This document shows, piece by piece, positions 9,859 to 18,479 of a DNA stretch of 64,000 nt. Origin of the DNA: Desulfosudis oleivorans (GTDB taxonomy: Bacteria; Desulfobacterota; Desulfobacteria; Desulfobacterales; SURF-7); assembly GCA_020723325.1 (NCBI GenBank), contig DYJD01000010.1, positions 1-64,000 of the forward strand, written 5' to 3'. Position 1 is the stretch's first letter. Each line of letters begins with the position of its first letter. The position numbers and the translations under genes are program-made. The notes below the pieces were generated by a model. The model was not told where the DNA came from. It searched no databases and saw nothing but the letters and a program-made list of their open reading frames with translations.

Positions 9859-11565
9859 TTATTCAACCATTTTTTTATTTTTTAGCTGTTGGATTCGCCT
9901 GGAAACAGCGACCAGCGTTTTAGGATCATATTGTATTGCCTGGTTATAGTGGTACAATGCTTTTTCAGACATATGTTGTTTCTCATAAGCCATGGCTGTA
10001 TTAAAATGCGCCTTGGCATGAAAAGGGTTAATGGTCAGGGCTTTTCTAAAATAGTCCATGGCGATCTCGAAATTCCCAAGCTCTGATTGCACCACACCCA
10101 TATTGATGTGGGCGTCTATAAAATTAGGCATGGATTGGATTGCATGCCGGAAAGCTTCAGCGGCTGAAGTAAGTCTCCCTTCTCGAAAAAGTGCAATTCC
10201 AAGATTGTTGAACGGTTTGCCATTATCGGGTTTTAGGTATATAGCCATTGAAAAATGCGCGATGGCTTCTTTCGTGCGATTTTGATCAAGCTTGGCAAGA
10301 CCGATGAGATTCTGGATTACACCGTTGTTCCCATCCACCCTCAATGCATGCTCATACAGATCGATGCTGCTGCGCCAATGTCGGATTTGAACCCATGTCA
10401 AGGGTAGGAGACAGGCGAACAAAACGAGGCCAAGGGCCGCCGGAACCATCCTGCTGACGGAACAGTTTTTTAGTCGCAGATCGATTTCCCAAATAATGCT
10501 GATAAATAATCCAATAAATGGGATATAAGTATATCGATCAGCCATGGATTGGGCTCCGATTTGGACGAGACCGATAACCGGTATTAGGGTGCCGAGATAC
10601 CATAACCATCCCACAATCAACCAGGGGCTGAGGCGATGCCTGATAATGCCGATGACGCTCGTACTGACAATCGCTAAAGCAGCCAGTATAGGCTTCCACA
10701 TTGGAATTACTTGTGGAAATGGATAAAAAACAGCCAGGTCAAACGGCCAAATCATTTTTAACAAGTAAAGACCGTACGAAACAAGGGCATTAAATATTCT
10801 GGATTCGAGGGGGATTAAATCCACCGGTGCCACCGCACCTTCAATCTTTTGCACCTGAAAGGTAATGATGCAAAATAAAACAACAATCAGAAAGAATGGC
10901 GTTTTTTCAAGGACAAGGTTGAGAGAGGATTTCGATTTAAAATCCATCCGCATAAAAGGCCAAAAATCAAAAAGTATCAAAACAAAGGGTAAAGTAACCA
11001 ACATGGGCTTGGCCATCAGGCCGATAGTGAAAAATACTAGTGACAGGAAATAGCTTAAGTAATTTTGCTTTTCAACGAAACGGGCATATAGGAGCATGGT
11101 GATCAACCAGAAAAAAGTGCTGAGAACATCCTTGCGTTCAGCCACCCATGCCACGGATTCCACATGGGCAGGGTGGAGGGCAAAGAGGGCGGCGACCAAT
11201 ACGCTGGGCAGGCCATGCCCTGTAGCGCGGTTCAACAGACCAAAGAGCAACAATGTGTTCAACAGGTGGAAAAACAAATTGGTTAAATGGTGCCAGCCGG
11301 GATTCAACCCAAAGATCTGCACATCAAGCATATGGGAAAGCATGGTGACTGGATGCCAATTGGCGCCCACTAGAGATGAAAAAGCCCAGGTAAAATTTTT
11401 AAAAGTTAAGCCCTTGGTGACATACTCATTTTCGTAGACGTATAGGTTGTCGTCATAATTAATGAACTGATGCTCGATGACTTGTCCGTATGCTGCCAGC
11501 GTTATTAGCACAAGGCTGACAGAGATCCATGTTTTGGGGCTTTGAAGTGGAGATACGATATTCAT
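9859..11565 (-). CDS. TMTC-like membrane/TPR protein (copy 3)
   Basis: 568 residues. It carries the full family signature: NYDDNLYVYENEYV, ANWHPVTMLSHMLD, ALHPAHVESVAWVAERKD and LMAKPMLVTLPF, then about four TPRs (400-560, e.g. AHINMGVVQSELGNFEIAM). It belongs with copy 1 to the HP-containing subtype. No clear ribosome binding site precedes the ATG, which lies 28 bases after the stop of copy 4, so coupling to upstream translation is possible. Predicted inner-membrane GT-C-type protein with TPRs facing a soluble partner; the substrate is unknown. Confidence 0.85.
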   Translation of the reverse strand: MNIVSPLQSPKTWISVSLVLITLAAYGQVIEHQFINYDDNLYVYENEYVTKGLTFKNFTWAFSSLVGANWHPVTMLSHMLDVQIFGLNPGWHHLTNLFFHLLNTLLLFGLLNRATGHGLPSVLVAALFALHPAHVESVAWVAERKDVLSTFFWLITMLLYARFVEKQNYLSYFLSLVFFTIGLMAKPMLVTLPFVLILFDFWPFMRMDFKSKSSLNLVLEKTPFFLIVVLFCIITFQVQKIEGAVAPVDLIPLESRIFNALVSYGLYLLKMIWPFDLAVFYPFPQVIPMWKPILAALAIVSTSVIGIIRHRLSPWLIVGWLWYLGTLIPVIGLVQIGAQSMADRYTYIPFIGLFISIIWEIDLRLKNCSVSRMVPAALGLVLFACLLPLTWVQIRHWRSSIDLYEHALRVDGNNGVIQNLIGLAKLDQNRTKEAIAHFSMAIYLKPDNGKPFNNLGIALFREGRLTSAAEAFRHAIQSMPNFIDAHINMGVVQSELGNFEIAMDYFRKALTINPFHAKAHFNTAMAYEKQHMSEKALYHYNQAIQYDPKTLVAVSRRIQQLKNKKMVE

Positions 11566-11593
11566 AAATATTTGGCTTTTGTGCTATCATACA

Positions 11594-13306
11594 TTAAGGA
11601 GACTCTTTCGACTTATTTGCCAAAAGAATATTTAAATTATGTCGTGCATCCTGATAGTCTGGAGCTATCCGCAAAGCTTGCTGCAAATGCCAAATGGCTT
11701 TATCGATTTGCTTTTGGCTGTATAATGCAATTCCAAGATTGTTGTGGGCCTCGGCATAGTTTGGATTGATTTGCAAGGCGGTTAAATAGCGAGCAATGGC
11801 CTCATCATTTGCGCCTTTAGCACTGAGCACGTTTCCCAAATTGTTATAGGCTTCGGCAAAATTGGGATGAAGCCGGATGGACTTATGGATATGTGGCAGA
11901 GCCTCATCAAGCCTGCCGTTTTCAGCTAACGCCATACCGAGATTGTTGTGGGCCACGGCATAATCCGGAGTTATGCGGACCGTGTATTCAAACAATGTCA
12001 AACTGTTTTGCCAATGTCGTACTTGTGTCCAAGTAGCGATGGATAGGAGAATGCAAGCAATTATTGCAAATGCGGCTACAATTTTCAATTTTACTTCACT
12101 TCTTGTCCAAATAGCTTCCAGCCCCCAAACCATTATGATTAGGATACCGATCATTGGAACATAAATGTACCGGTCTGCCATGGCCTGGCCGCCAAGTTGG
12201 ACAAAACCGATAACAGGAACAAGGGTCCCCATGAACCAGAACCAACCCACACTTATAAAAGGCGCTGTACGTATATAACGTAAACTCACTATCATTGTTA
12301 TCAGGAGCAGCAATACGGAAACAATCACTTGCCAAATAAATAATGATTGAGGATATGGGTAGTAGACCGACAGTTGAAACGGCCACAATATTTTTAATAT
12401 GTATTTTATATATGCAATGGCGGCATTGGCCATGCGAATATCGAATGGGATGGCTTCAAATGAAACAAGACCGCCGATTCCTTTAACACCGCCTTTATTC
12501 TGGGCGGAAATAAGTGTCAAATAACAAGCCAAGGCGGAAATGATCATAAGGGGTATTTTTTCCCCGAGCACGCGGAGAGGAAAATATAACCGATATGGCA
12601 ATTTTTTTGAACGATCGGAGTGATTGATAACTTCGCGTTCATTCAACTGTATTCTTTTCAAGGGCCAGAAGTCCAATAAAAGCAGTAAGAATGGAAAGGT
12701 AACCAGCATGGATTTGGCCATCAATCCCAGGATGAATAAAAAGAATACAGACAAATAATTGAGCAAACCGCGTTGTTGCGTATATCGCCAATAGGCTGAT
12801 AGTGCTGCAAACCAGAAAAACGTGCTGAGCACATTACGCCGTTCAGCTATCCAGGCCACGGATTCGATATTGAGCGGATGAATTGCAAACAGGACGGCGA
12901 TGATGGCACTTTTATAAATGGCGCCGGTCATACGATTCAAAAGATGAAACAGCAGCAAGGTATTCAATAAGTGCAGTATAAGATTGGAAAGGTGATGTTT
13001 GCCGGCGCTCAATCCATAAAGCTGACAATCCAGCATATGGGAAAGAAAGGAAATTTGCATGCAAAAATAATCCGGGTTGGAAAATATTTCCTGGACACCT
13101 TGCCAGGTGAGACCTTTTTGTACCAAATGATTTTGGGTTGTAAAAGTAGGGTCGTCGTAGTTTAAAAAATCAAAATGAATAATTTGTCCATACAGTAAAA
13201 GAACCAGGCAGATAAGGATAGCAACAATGGCCGGGATTGATCTGCAATGGTAGTCGATCGAATTATTGGGAAGATGGCCGAGGGGCATGATTTTATCAAT
13301 AGTCAT
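11594..13306 (-). CDS. TMTC-like membrane/TPR protein (copy 4)
   Basis: 570 residues. The signature is [47 protein letters not shown] and LMAKSMLVTFPF, and about four TPRs occupy 440-560. It is the closest relative of copy 2: both have PDY[YF]CMQ in place of the His-Pro segment and both contain a short charged insertion after WPLKRI. It starts 22 bases after the neighbouring large membrane protein, within an AT-rich spacer without an obvious ribosome binding site. Confidence 0.85.
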   Translation of the reverse strand: MTIDKIMPLGHLPNNSIDYHCRSIPAIVAILICLVLLLYGQIIHFDFLNYDDPTFTTQNHLVQKGLTWQGVQEIFSNPDYFCMQISFLSHMLDCQLYGLSAGKHHLSNLILHLLNTLLLFHLLNRMTGAIYKSAIIAVLFAIHPLNIESVAWIAERRNVLSTFFWFAALSAYWRYTQQRGLLNYLSVFFLFILGLMAKSMLVTFPFLLLLLDFWPLKRIQLNEREVINHSDRSKKLPYRLYFPLRVLGEKIPLMIISALACYLTLISAQNKGGVKGIGGLVSFEAIPFDIRMANAAIAYIKYILKILWPFQLSVYYPYPQSLFIWQVIVSVLLLLITMIVSLRYIRTAPFISVGWFWFMGTLVPVIGFVQLGGQAMADRYIYVPMIGILIIMVWGLEAIWTRSEVKLKIVAAFAIIACILLSIATWTQVRHWQNSLTLFEYTVRITPDYAVAHNNLGMALAENGRLDEALPHIHKSIRLHPNFAEAYNNLGNVLSAKGANDEAIARYLTALQINPNYAEAHNNLGIALYSQKQIDKAIWHLQQALRIAPDYQDARHNLNILLANKSKESP

Positions 13307-13328
13307 AAATTTAAAGTATTTTTTATAT

Positions 13329-15119
13329 TTATTTTATAACAAGATGGTAAAAGACGAATCCGATTCCTTGCTGGTTTCTATTATCAACAAATGGCTGAAA
13401 ATGAGCTATTTTATCCGTAACAATATATTTATTAAAATAATTTTCAATCAGGCGGAGTCGAGTGACATCGGTCTGATCGCGGAATAATTGGAACCAGATA
13501 ACCCGCTGATTATCAACGGCCCATTGGATGAAAGGATTTTTTTCTGAAATTCCAAAAGATTTTAATATCTGAAAATATTGTGGTGAGTTGACTTGCCAGC
13601 CAAAGGGCAAAATCTTGAAGCTAGTAAAGTCCTTTCTTTCCTTGAGTGGATGGACGGTTTCAATCATCAAATTTTGCAAGGGATTCAGCGATACCAGGAG
13701 TGTGTTCTCTTTATCAATGCCTTTTAGATCTGTATGATTGAATTGGCTTTGTACATATTGTTTAATTGTATAGGATGTCTCCATATCTTTCAACAGGTAC
13801 TTGCCGATTGAATAGGCCAAGCAGTAGGTTATTACTATGGCCGGGATCATGAGGAAAATGATCCATTTTTTTAAAAACGGTGAAGCATTTTTAAATTTGG
13901 TCGGCTTTTCATTATTGAATAAAAGAAAAGCTAAGCCGATCAGGTACGTATATAGCGGTAGAAAAATTCTAGGTTCAAAGCGATAGTAAATGAAAAAGAG
14001 AATTCCGAATACAACCATTGAAATGGATAAACGCTTTCTCCATTTCATTGAATTTCTTGATCCCAAGGGATGGAGGGTCGTAAACAGAAGAATGAGCGAT
14101 AATGTCCCGAGACTGAAATTTGTATATTGGCTACTTTTAATATAAGCATCTTTTATTCGTTTGCCGGCATGGTCGATTAGGGAGTTGTTTTGGAGGGGTG
14201 AATTCGCTTTTAAAAATTGAGATAATTTTTCCGAATTAAAACTGTTCAGGTCGTATAAAAACCAGTAATCCCTGAAAAGTAGATAATCTTCATAGGACCA
14301 ACCGACTTTTTTTAACGCAGGAGGAGTGGATTGTTCATAAAAATCGCCTGCTTCAGTATCGTGGAATTTTTTTCTTAGCATGCTATATTCATTATAAAAT
14401 TTATTGTCCTGAGCATCCAAATAAAAAACGAAAAATGGAACCAGGAGCAAAAGGCAGACAAGGATATGAATGAAGGACTGATATGGCCTTGCTATGCTTT
14501 TCTGATAAAAAAGCAAAACAGGAAAAGAAAAAACCAAAAAGTATGATACCAGCTCCCATCTTAATAGAAATCCCATGAACAATGCTATTTGAAGAAAAAG
14601 CTGAAATGCTTTTGAATTAAAAGGCGTGAAAGCAGAAGATATATACCACTGCAAGAAGCTTAAAAAAACAGCAAATAGTAACAACAGAGATGCGAAGGTC
14701 AGACCGGGAAATGCATATGCGCGAAAGAAAACGATGAAAAAAAAAGGTCCGATAAAAAATAATATGATCGGCTTTTCAGCTCGAAGAAGTACATTTATTA
14801 ACAAGGCCACAGCTAGAAATGTACAAAAATATATCAGAAGGCCGTACCATGGTGCAGAAGGAAACTTCTGATATAGATAATAGAGGGAGTGGCTGGTAAT
14901 CGGATTGAGAATAAAACTCACAGGCGTTGAAGAATATCCGGACAGTTCGGTAACTATAGCAAAATCATCATTGGTTTCATACCGAACGTGAAATACGACC
15001 AAGACAAATAACAGTAAAACTGCTGATATGCCAAATGCAAGCAGAAGTGCTCCTTTCCCACTGTTATTCAGATCGGCTGCCGAAGAGGTTTTGAGATCAG
15101 CTTTCATCCGGAACTTCAT
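13329..15119 (-). CDS. Large multi-pass membrane protein, family A (paralogue of 18469-20274)
   Basis: 596 residues, about ten predicted membrane helices, function not recognised. Diagnostic stretches shared with the paralogue are RYETNDDFAIVTELSGY after the first helix (an acidic NDD loop reminiscent of GT-C enzymes), LNPITS, and near the end ETVHPLKE, GWQVNSPQYF and WFQLFRDQ. The start overlaps the end of gtrA by 23 bases; a second ATG four codons in is also possible. The context (GtrA, GT2, TMTC-like genes) suggests a polymerase or glycosyltransferase of the surface glycan, but this is unproven. Confidence 0.75.
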   Translation of the reverse strand: MKFRMKADLKTSSAADLNNSGKGALLLAFGISAVLLLFVLVVFHVRYETNDDFAIVTELSGYSSTPVSFILNPITSHSLYYLYQKFPSAPWYGLLIYFCTFLAVALLINVLLRAEKPIILFFIGPFFFIVFFRAYAFPGLTFASLLLLFAVFLSFLQWYISSAFTPFNSKAFQLFLQIALFMGFLLRWELVSYFLVFSFPVLLFYQKSIARPYQSFIHILVCLLLLVPFFVFYLDAQDNKFYNEYSMLRKKFHDTEAGDFYEQSTPPALKKVGWSYEDYLLFRDYWFLYDLNSFNSEKLSQFLKANSPLQNNSLIDHAGKRIKDAYIKSSQYTNFSLGTLSLILLFTTLHPLGSRNSMKWRKRLSISMVVFGILFFIYYRFEPRIFLPLYTYLIGLAFLLFNNEKPTKFKNASPFLKKWIIFLMIPAIVITYCLAYSIGKYLLKDMETSYTIKQYVQSQFNHTDLKGIDKENTLLVSLNPLQNLMIETVHPLKERKDFTSFKILPFGWQVNSPQYFQILKSFGISEKNPFIQWAVDNQRVIWFQLFRDQTDVTRLRLIENYFNKYIVTDKIAHFQPFVDNRNQQGIGFVFYHLVIK

Positions 15120-15516
15120 CTCGTTTCAGTGACCAGAATTTCATTCCGAAAAAATTGATTAGAACAATAATCGGCAAAATGAATATTTGTACCACCAGCG
15201 GATCCCATTCTGTTTTTTCTGTTAGCAGTTTTAGGGCGAAAAAGTTCAGGAAAAAAGAAGCAATGTAAACGATGAAATACTTGGTAAGACGGGTGCGAAA
15301 AACTAATTGCTTTTCAGGTTTGAATACCCAAATAAAATTAATTATATAAGTGAATAAAACACCGGCCAGCCAGGAAATGGAATAAGCTGTCAAATAATGG
15401 GAATTCAATAATTTTAAAAATATAAAATAAACGGCCAAGGTAAAAAACAGATTCAAGAGGCCGACGATTAAATATTTTTCAAATTGTATAAAACCGGTAT
15501 GGTATGTCGATCTCAT
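15097..15516 (-). CDS. GtrA-family membrane protein
   Basis: About 139 residues with four membrane helices of the GtrA family, which is thought to help flip or present polyprenyl-phosphate-linked sugars for glycan modification. Seen: FEKYLIVGLLNLFFTLAVYF near the start, a typical FTYIINFIWVF third segment and a C-terminal FFGMKFWSL. The frame is open further upstream, but the ATG at 15516 (MRSTYHTGF) is preferred because it lies 7 bases after the GT2 stop and gives the normal family length. GtrA next to a GT2 with two C-terminal helices (GtrB-like) is a classical pair. Confidence 0.85.
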   Translation of the reverse strand: MRSTYHTGFIQFEKYLIVGLLNLFFTLAVYFIFLKLLNSHYLTAYSISWLAGVLFTYIINFIWVFKPEKQLVFRTRLTKYFIVYIASFFLNFFALKLLTEKTEWDPLVVQIFILPIIVLINFFGMKFWSLKRDEVPDES

Positions 15517-15523
15517 CTGCCGT

Positions 15524-16468
15524 TCATTCCAATATTCGGTCAATGATATATGGCTGTCTACCCCTGACTTGATCCAAAGTCCGCCAAAGGTATTCGCCAA
15601 TAATACCGAGCATCAGCATTTGAATTCCTGATAATACCAATATGGCAATCATGATGGGCGCCCAACCTTTAACCGGTAAATTGACAAAAAGCCAGGATAT
15701 GAAGATGAACAGGGCATAACCGAATCCGATTAAAGCAGTAATGGCGCCGATAACTGACATCATGCGGATCGGGAAATATGAATAGCTCAAAACCCCATCG
15801 ATGAGATATTTTATTTTTTTTCCAAAGGTCCAACGGGACTTTCCGATCTCACGCCTTCTCCTGACGTAGGGGATAAATTTAATTGGAAAACCGGTCCATA
15901 AAATTTGGCCTTGAAAAAAGGCGTTGGCTTCCCGGCTAGCCAAGATGAGGTTTTTTACCTGTTCGCTTAACAGCACGAAATCGAAGCCCTTTTGCGGCAT
16001 ATTGGGAAAACTCAAGCGTTTCATGATGGCATAGAAAAGTTGGGATGTTAGCCGCCGAAAGAAGGATTCGTCACGGGCTTCCCGGGTACAGATCACAATT
16101 TCACAGTTCTCATGAAAATGATAGTGGATCATCTCATTGATTAATTCAGGCGGATCCTGCAAATCTGCCGAAATGTTGATAATACATTTCCCGCTGGCAT
16201 GTTTGAAACCGGCCATGATTGCCTGGAGTTGGCCGAAATTGCGTGATAGCTTAATGACCTTTATAAGATCCGGATTGCTTTGCCACAAGCCGAGGAGTTC
16301 CTGGAAAGAGTTGTCACCTGAACCGTCATCGATGAAAATGATTTCACAACTCCGATTTGTATTTTGGGCGATGACTTCCTGCTGGAGGATATCAACTGTT
16401 TTGGTGAGACTGCCTTCATTATAGTAAACCGGAATGATGATTGAATAATCAATGGATGGTTTTATCAT
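15524..16468 (-). CDS. GtrB/ArnC-like family 2 glycosyltransferase
   Basis: 314 residues. A GT-A domain with IIPVYYNEGSL, FIDDGSGD (46-53), LSRNFGQLQAI and ADLQDPPELI (101-110) is followed by two C-terminal membrane helices (about 235-300). This is the architecture of GtrB and ArnC enzymes, which make polyprenyl-phosphate-linked sugars. It lies 4 bases downstream of the DegT aminotransferase, with an AAGGG site, and immediately upstream of gtrA, so the three genes form one unit. The sugar transferred cannot be read from the sequence. Confidence 0.9.
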   Translation of the reverse strand: MIKPSIDYSIIIPVYYNEGSLTKTVDILQQEVIAQNTNRSCEIIFIDDGSGDNSFQELLGLWQSNPDLIKVIKLSRNFGQLQAIMAGFKHASGKCIINISADLQDPPELINEMIHYHFHENCEIVICTREARDESFFRRLTSQLFYAIMKRLSFPNMPQKGFDFVLLSEQVKNLILASREANAFFQGQILWTGFPIKFIPYVRRRREIGKSRWTFGKKIKYLIDGVLSYSYFPIRMMSVIGAITALIGFGYALFIFISWLFVNLPVKGWAPIMIAILVLSGIQMLMLGIIGEYLWRTLDQVRGRQPYIIDRILE

Positions 16469-16472
16469 TTGA

Positions 16473-17696
16473 TCATACCCTTAGTCGCAATTCACCAGCG
16501 TTGCGGATGATATCTTGCAACACACCGCTGATTTTAAGAATATGCTCTTCGGAGATGGATAAACCAGTTGGGAGTGAAATTACTCGTTTCAGCAATTTTT
16601 CTGTTTCCGGCAGCAAAAGCCCCGCATGGGGGAAATAGGATCGATACGGTTCCATTCGATGGCAACCTGGGTAAAAATAGCGCCTGGCGATGATATTTTC
16701 CCCATTAAGAACGGTCACAATCTGGTCTCGTGTAATCCCAAGTTTTTCTTCATCGACTTCGATGATGATGTATTGATAATTCATCCGTTCATTTGCATTA
16801 TAACGGATCAACGAGATTCCAGGTATATTCCCAAGTAATTCGCCGTACAAAGTGTAATTGCGCTTATTGGCGGCAATAATTTGATCCAGATACTCAATGG
16901 AGGTCAAACCCATGGCTGCCGAAATTTCGGGCATTTTCCCGTTGGTGCCGATATAGATGACATTGTCGTATCCCGCAAACCCGAAATTTTTCATCAAACG
17001 GATTTTTCCCGCCAATTTTTCGTTATTGGTAACCACTGCGCCGCCCTCAAACGTGTTGATGAATTTGGTGGCATGAAAACTGTATATTTCGGCATCTCCG
17101 AAGTTACCGATCATCTTTCCCTTGTATGTGCAGCCGAAGGCATGGGCAGCATCGAATATCAGTTTCAACCCATGTTGTTGGGCAATATTACTCAATGAGT
17201 CGATATCACAGGGGCGGCCCCAAAGATGGACGCCGATGATACCGGTTGTCCGGGGCGTAATCATTTTTTCAATTTTTTTACAATCCAAATTATGGGTAGT
17301 GATATCGATATCGCAGAAGATCGGCGTGATTCCTTGCCATTGAAGAGAATGGGCCGTAGCAATAAATGTGGCCGATGGGATGATTACTTCACCGGTCAGT
17401 TCAAGAGCACGTATGGCAATTTCAAGTGCAATAGTGCCATTACACATGGCAATGCAATGTTTTGCCCCGGTCAATTCGGAAATTTTTCCTTCAAATTCCT
17501 GAACAAGAGGACCATTATTGGTCAGCCAACGTCTAGTTAAAAGATCATGAATACGGTCAATGAGGTGCTCTTTATTGACAATATTAGGGCGGCCCACGTG
17601 AAGCTTATCAGGAAAAACAGGTGCACCCCCTAGAATAGCAAAATCATGAATATTGTTTTTTATCATAAGTTCATCATCCGAAACGATTTGTTTCAT
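16473..17696 (-). CDS. DegT/DnrJ/EryC1/StrS-family sugar aminotransferase
   Basis: 407-residue PLP-dependent sugar aminotransferase. The Schiff-base Lys is K211 in SFHATKFINTFEGGA, the ring-facing Asp is D182 in FDAAHAFG, and HLWGRPCDI and NGKMPEISAAMG are typical of the family. Such enzymes convert a nucleotide-linked keto-sugar into an amino sugar for surface glycans. The N-terminal GGAPVFPDKLHVGRPN stretch resembles VioA-like members, but the position aminated cannot be decided. It is the first gene of the minus-strand arm and diverges from the hexapeptide acyltransferase across a 228-base AT-rich gap. A second ATG at 17666 is an alternative start. Confidence 0.9.
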   Translation of the reverse strand: MKQIVSDDELMIKNNIHDFAILGGAPVFPDKLHVGRPNIVNKEHLIDRIHDLLTRRWLTNNGPLVQEFEGKISELTGAKHCIAMCNGTIALEIAIRALELTGEVIIPSATFIATAHSLQWQGITPIFCDIDITTHNLDCKKIEKMITPRTTGIIGVHLWGRPCDIDSLSNIAQQHGLKLIFDAAHAFGCTYKGKMIGNFGDAEIYSFHATKFINTFEGGAVVTNNEKLAGKIRLMKNFGFAGYDNVIYIGTNGKMPEISAAMGLTSIEYLDQIIAANKRNYTLYGELLGNIPGISLIRYNANERMNYQYIIIEVDEEKLGITRDQIVTVLNGENIIARRYFYPGCHRMEPYRSYFPHAGLLLPETEKLLKRVISLPTGLSISEEHILKISGVLQDIIRNAGELRLRV

Positions 17697-17924
17697 AACA
17701 AAATGTCAAATACTCAGGTGCCCCTGCATTTACGGCTTGTTTATTAGTCGTTGCGTCTCTAAAATGCATTTGTTACAATTTCATGAAATATTCAACCATG
17801 TCAAGTGAAATAAAACTGACTTATTCATATAATATGCTGGATTATCAAAATTTATAATGGTTGATGTTTGATGTGGGAATTCTATTTCGTGTTGCGGAAT
17901 AATCAAAAAACATGGTGAAAAAAT

Positions 17925-18479
17925 ATGAGCGGCTATAACATTCCTTTTGTTAAAATTTTCGATTCAACCAAAATCATTGGAATTGAGAATATTCAATTCG
18001 GAAAATATATCATCATCGATGATTTTGTTTTTATCAGCGCTAAAAAGCAAATGAAACTGGGTGATTACGTCCATATTGCAAGCCATTCATCGATTACAGG
18101 CATGGAGCGGTTTGCGATGGAGGAATTTTCCGGCTTGAGCCAAGGCTGTCGAATCTTTACAGGATCGGAGGACTTTATTAATGGCGGCTTTGGAAATCCG
18201 ACCATTGCAACCAGTTTTCGAAACTTAAAAATCGGTCCGATTAAAATTGAAAGATTCGCATGCATAGGGGCCAATAGTGTGATACTGCCGGGAGTGACTG
18301 TAGGAGAAGGCGTAACCGTCGGTGCAAACTCGGTGGTCAGCAGGAATTTGGAGCCTTGGGGAGTGTATCTCGGCAATACTAAAATCAGAACAAGAAATAA
18401 AGAAGAAGTCCTTAAGACCTACGACAGGTTTATTAAAACCCCCCCCGCGGAAAGAATCGGAAACCTATTCATTCGCTGA
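17925..18479 (+). CDS. Left-handed beta-helix (hexapeptide repeat) acyltransferase
   Basis: 184 residues with hexapeptide repeats, e.g. IGANSVILPGVTVGEGVTVG near 122-141, and ending in a short helical tail. These trimeric enzymes use acetyl-CoA (or another acyl-CoA) to acetylate sugars. An upstream GGTGAA site supports the ATG. It diverges from the DegT aminotransferase, a pairing that often makes an N-acetylated amino sugar, although O-acetylation is equally possible. Its 3' end overlaps the convergent membrane-protein gene by 11 bases. Confidence 0.85.
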   Translation: MSGYNIPFVKIFDSTKIIGIENIQFGKYIIIDDFVFISAKKQMKLGDYVHIASHSSITGMERFAMEEFSGLSQGCRIFTGSEDFINGGFGNPTIATSFRNLKIGPIKIERFACIGANSVILPGVTVGEGVTVGANSVVSRNLEPWGVYLGNTKIRTRNKEEVLKTYDRFIKTPPAERIGNLFIR

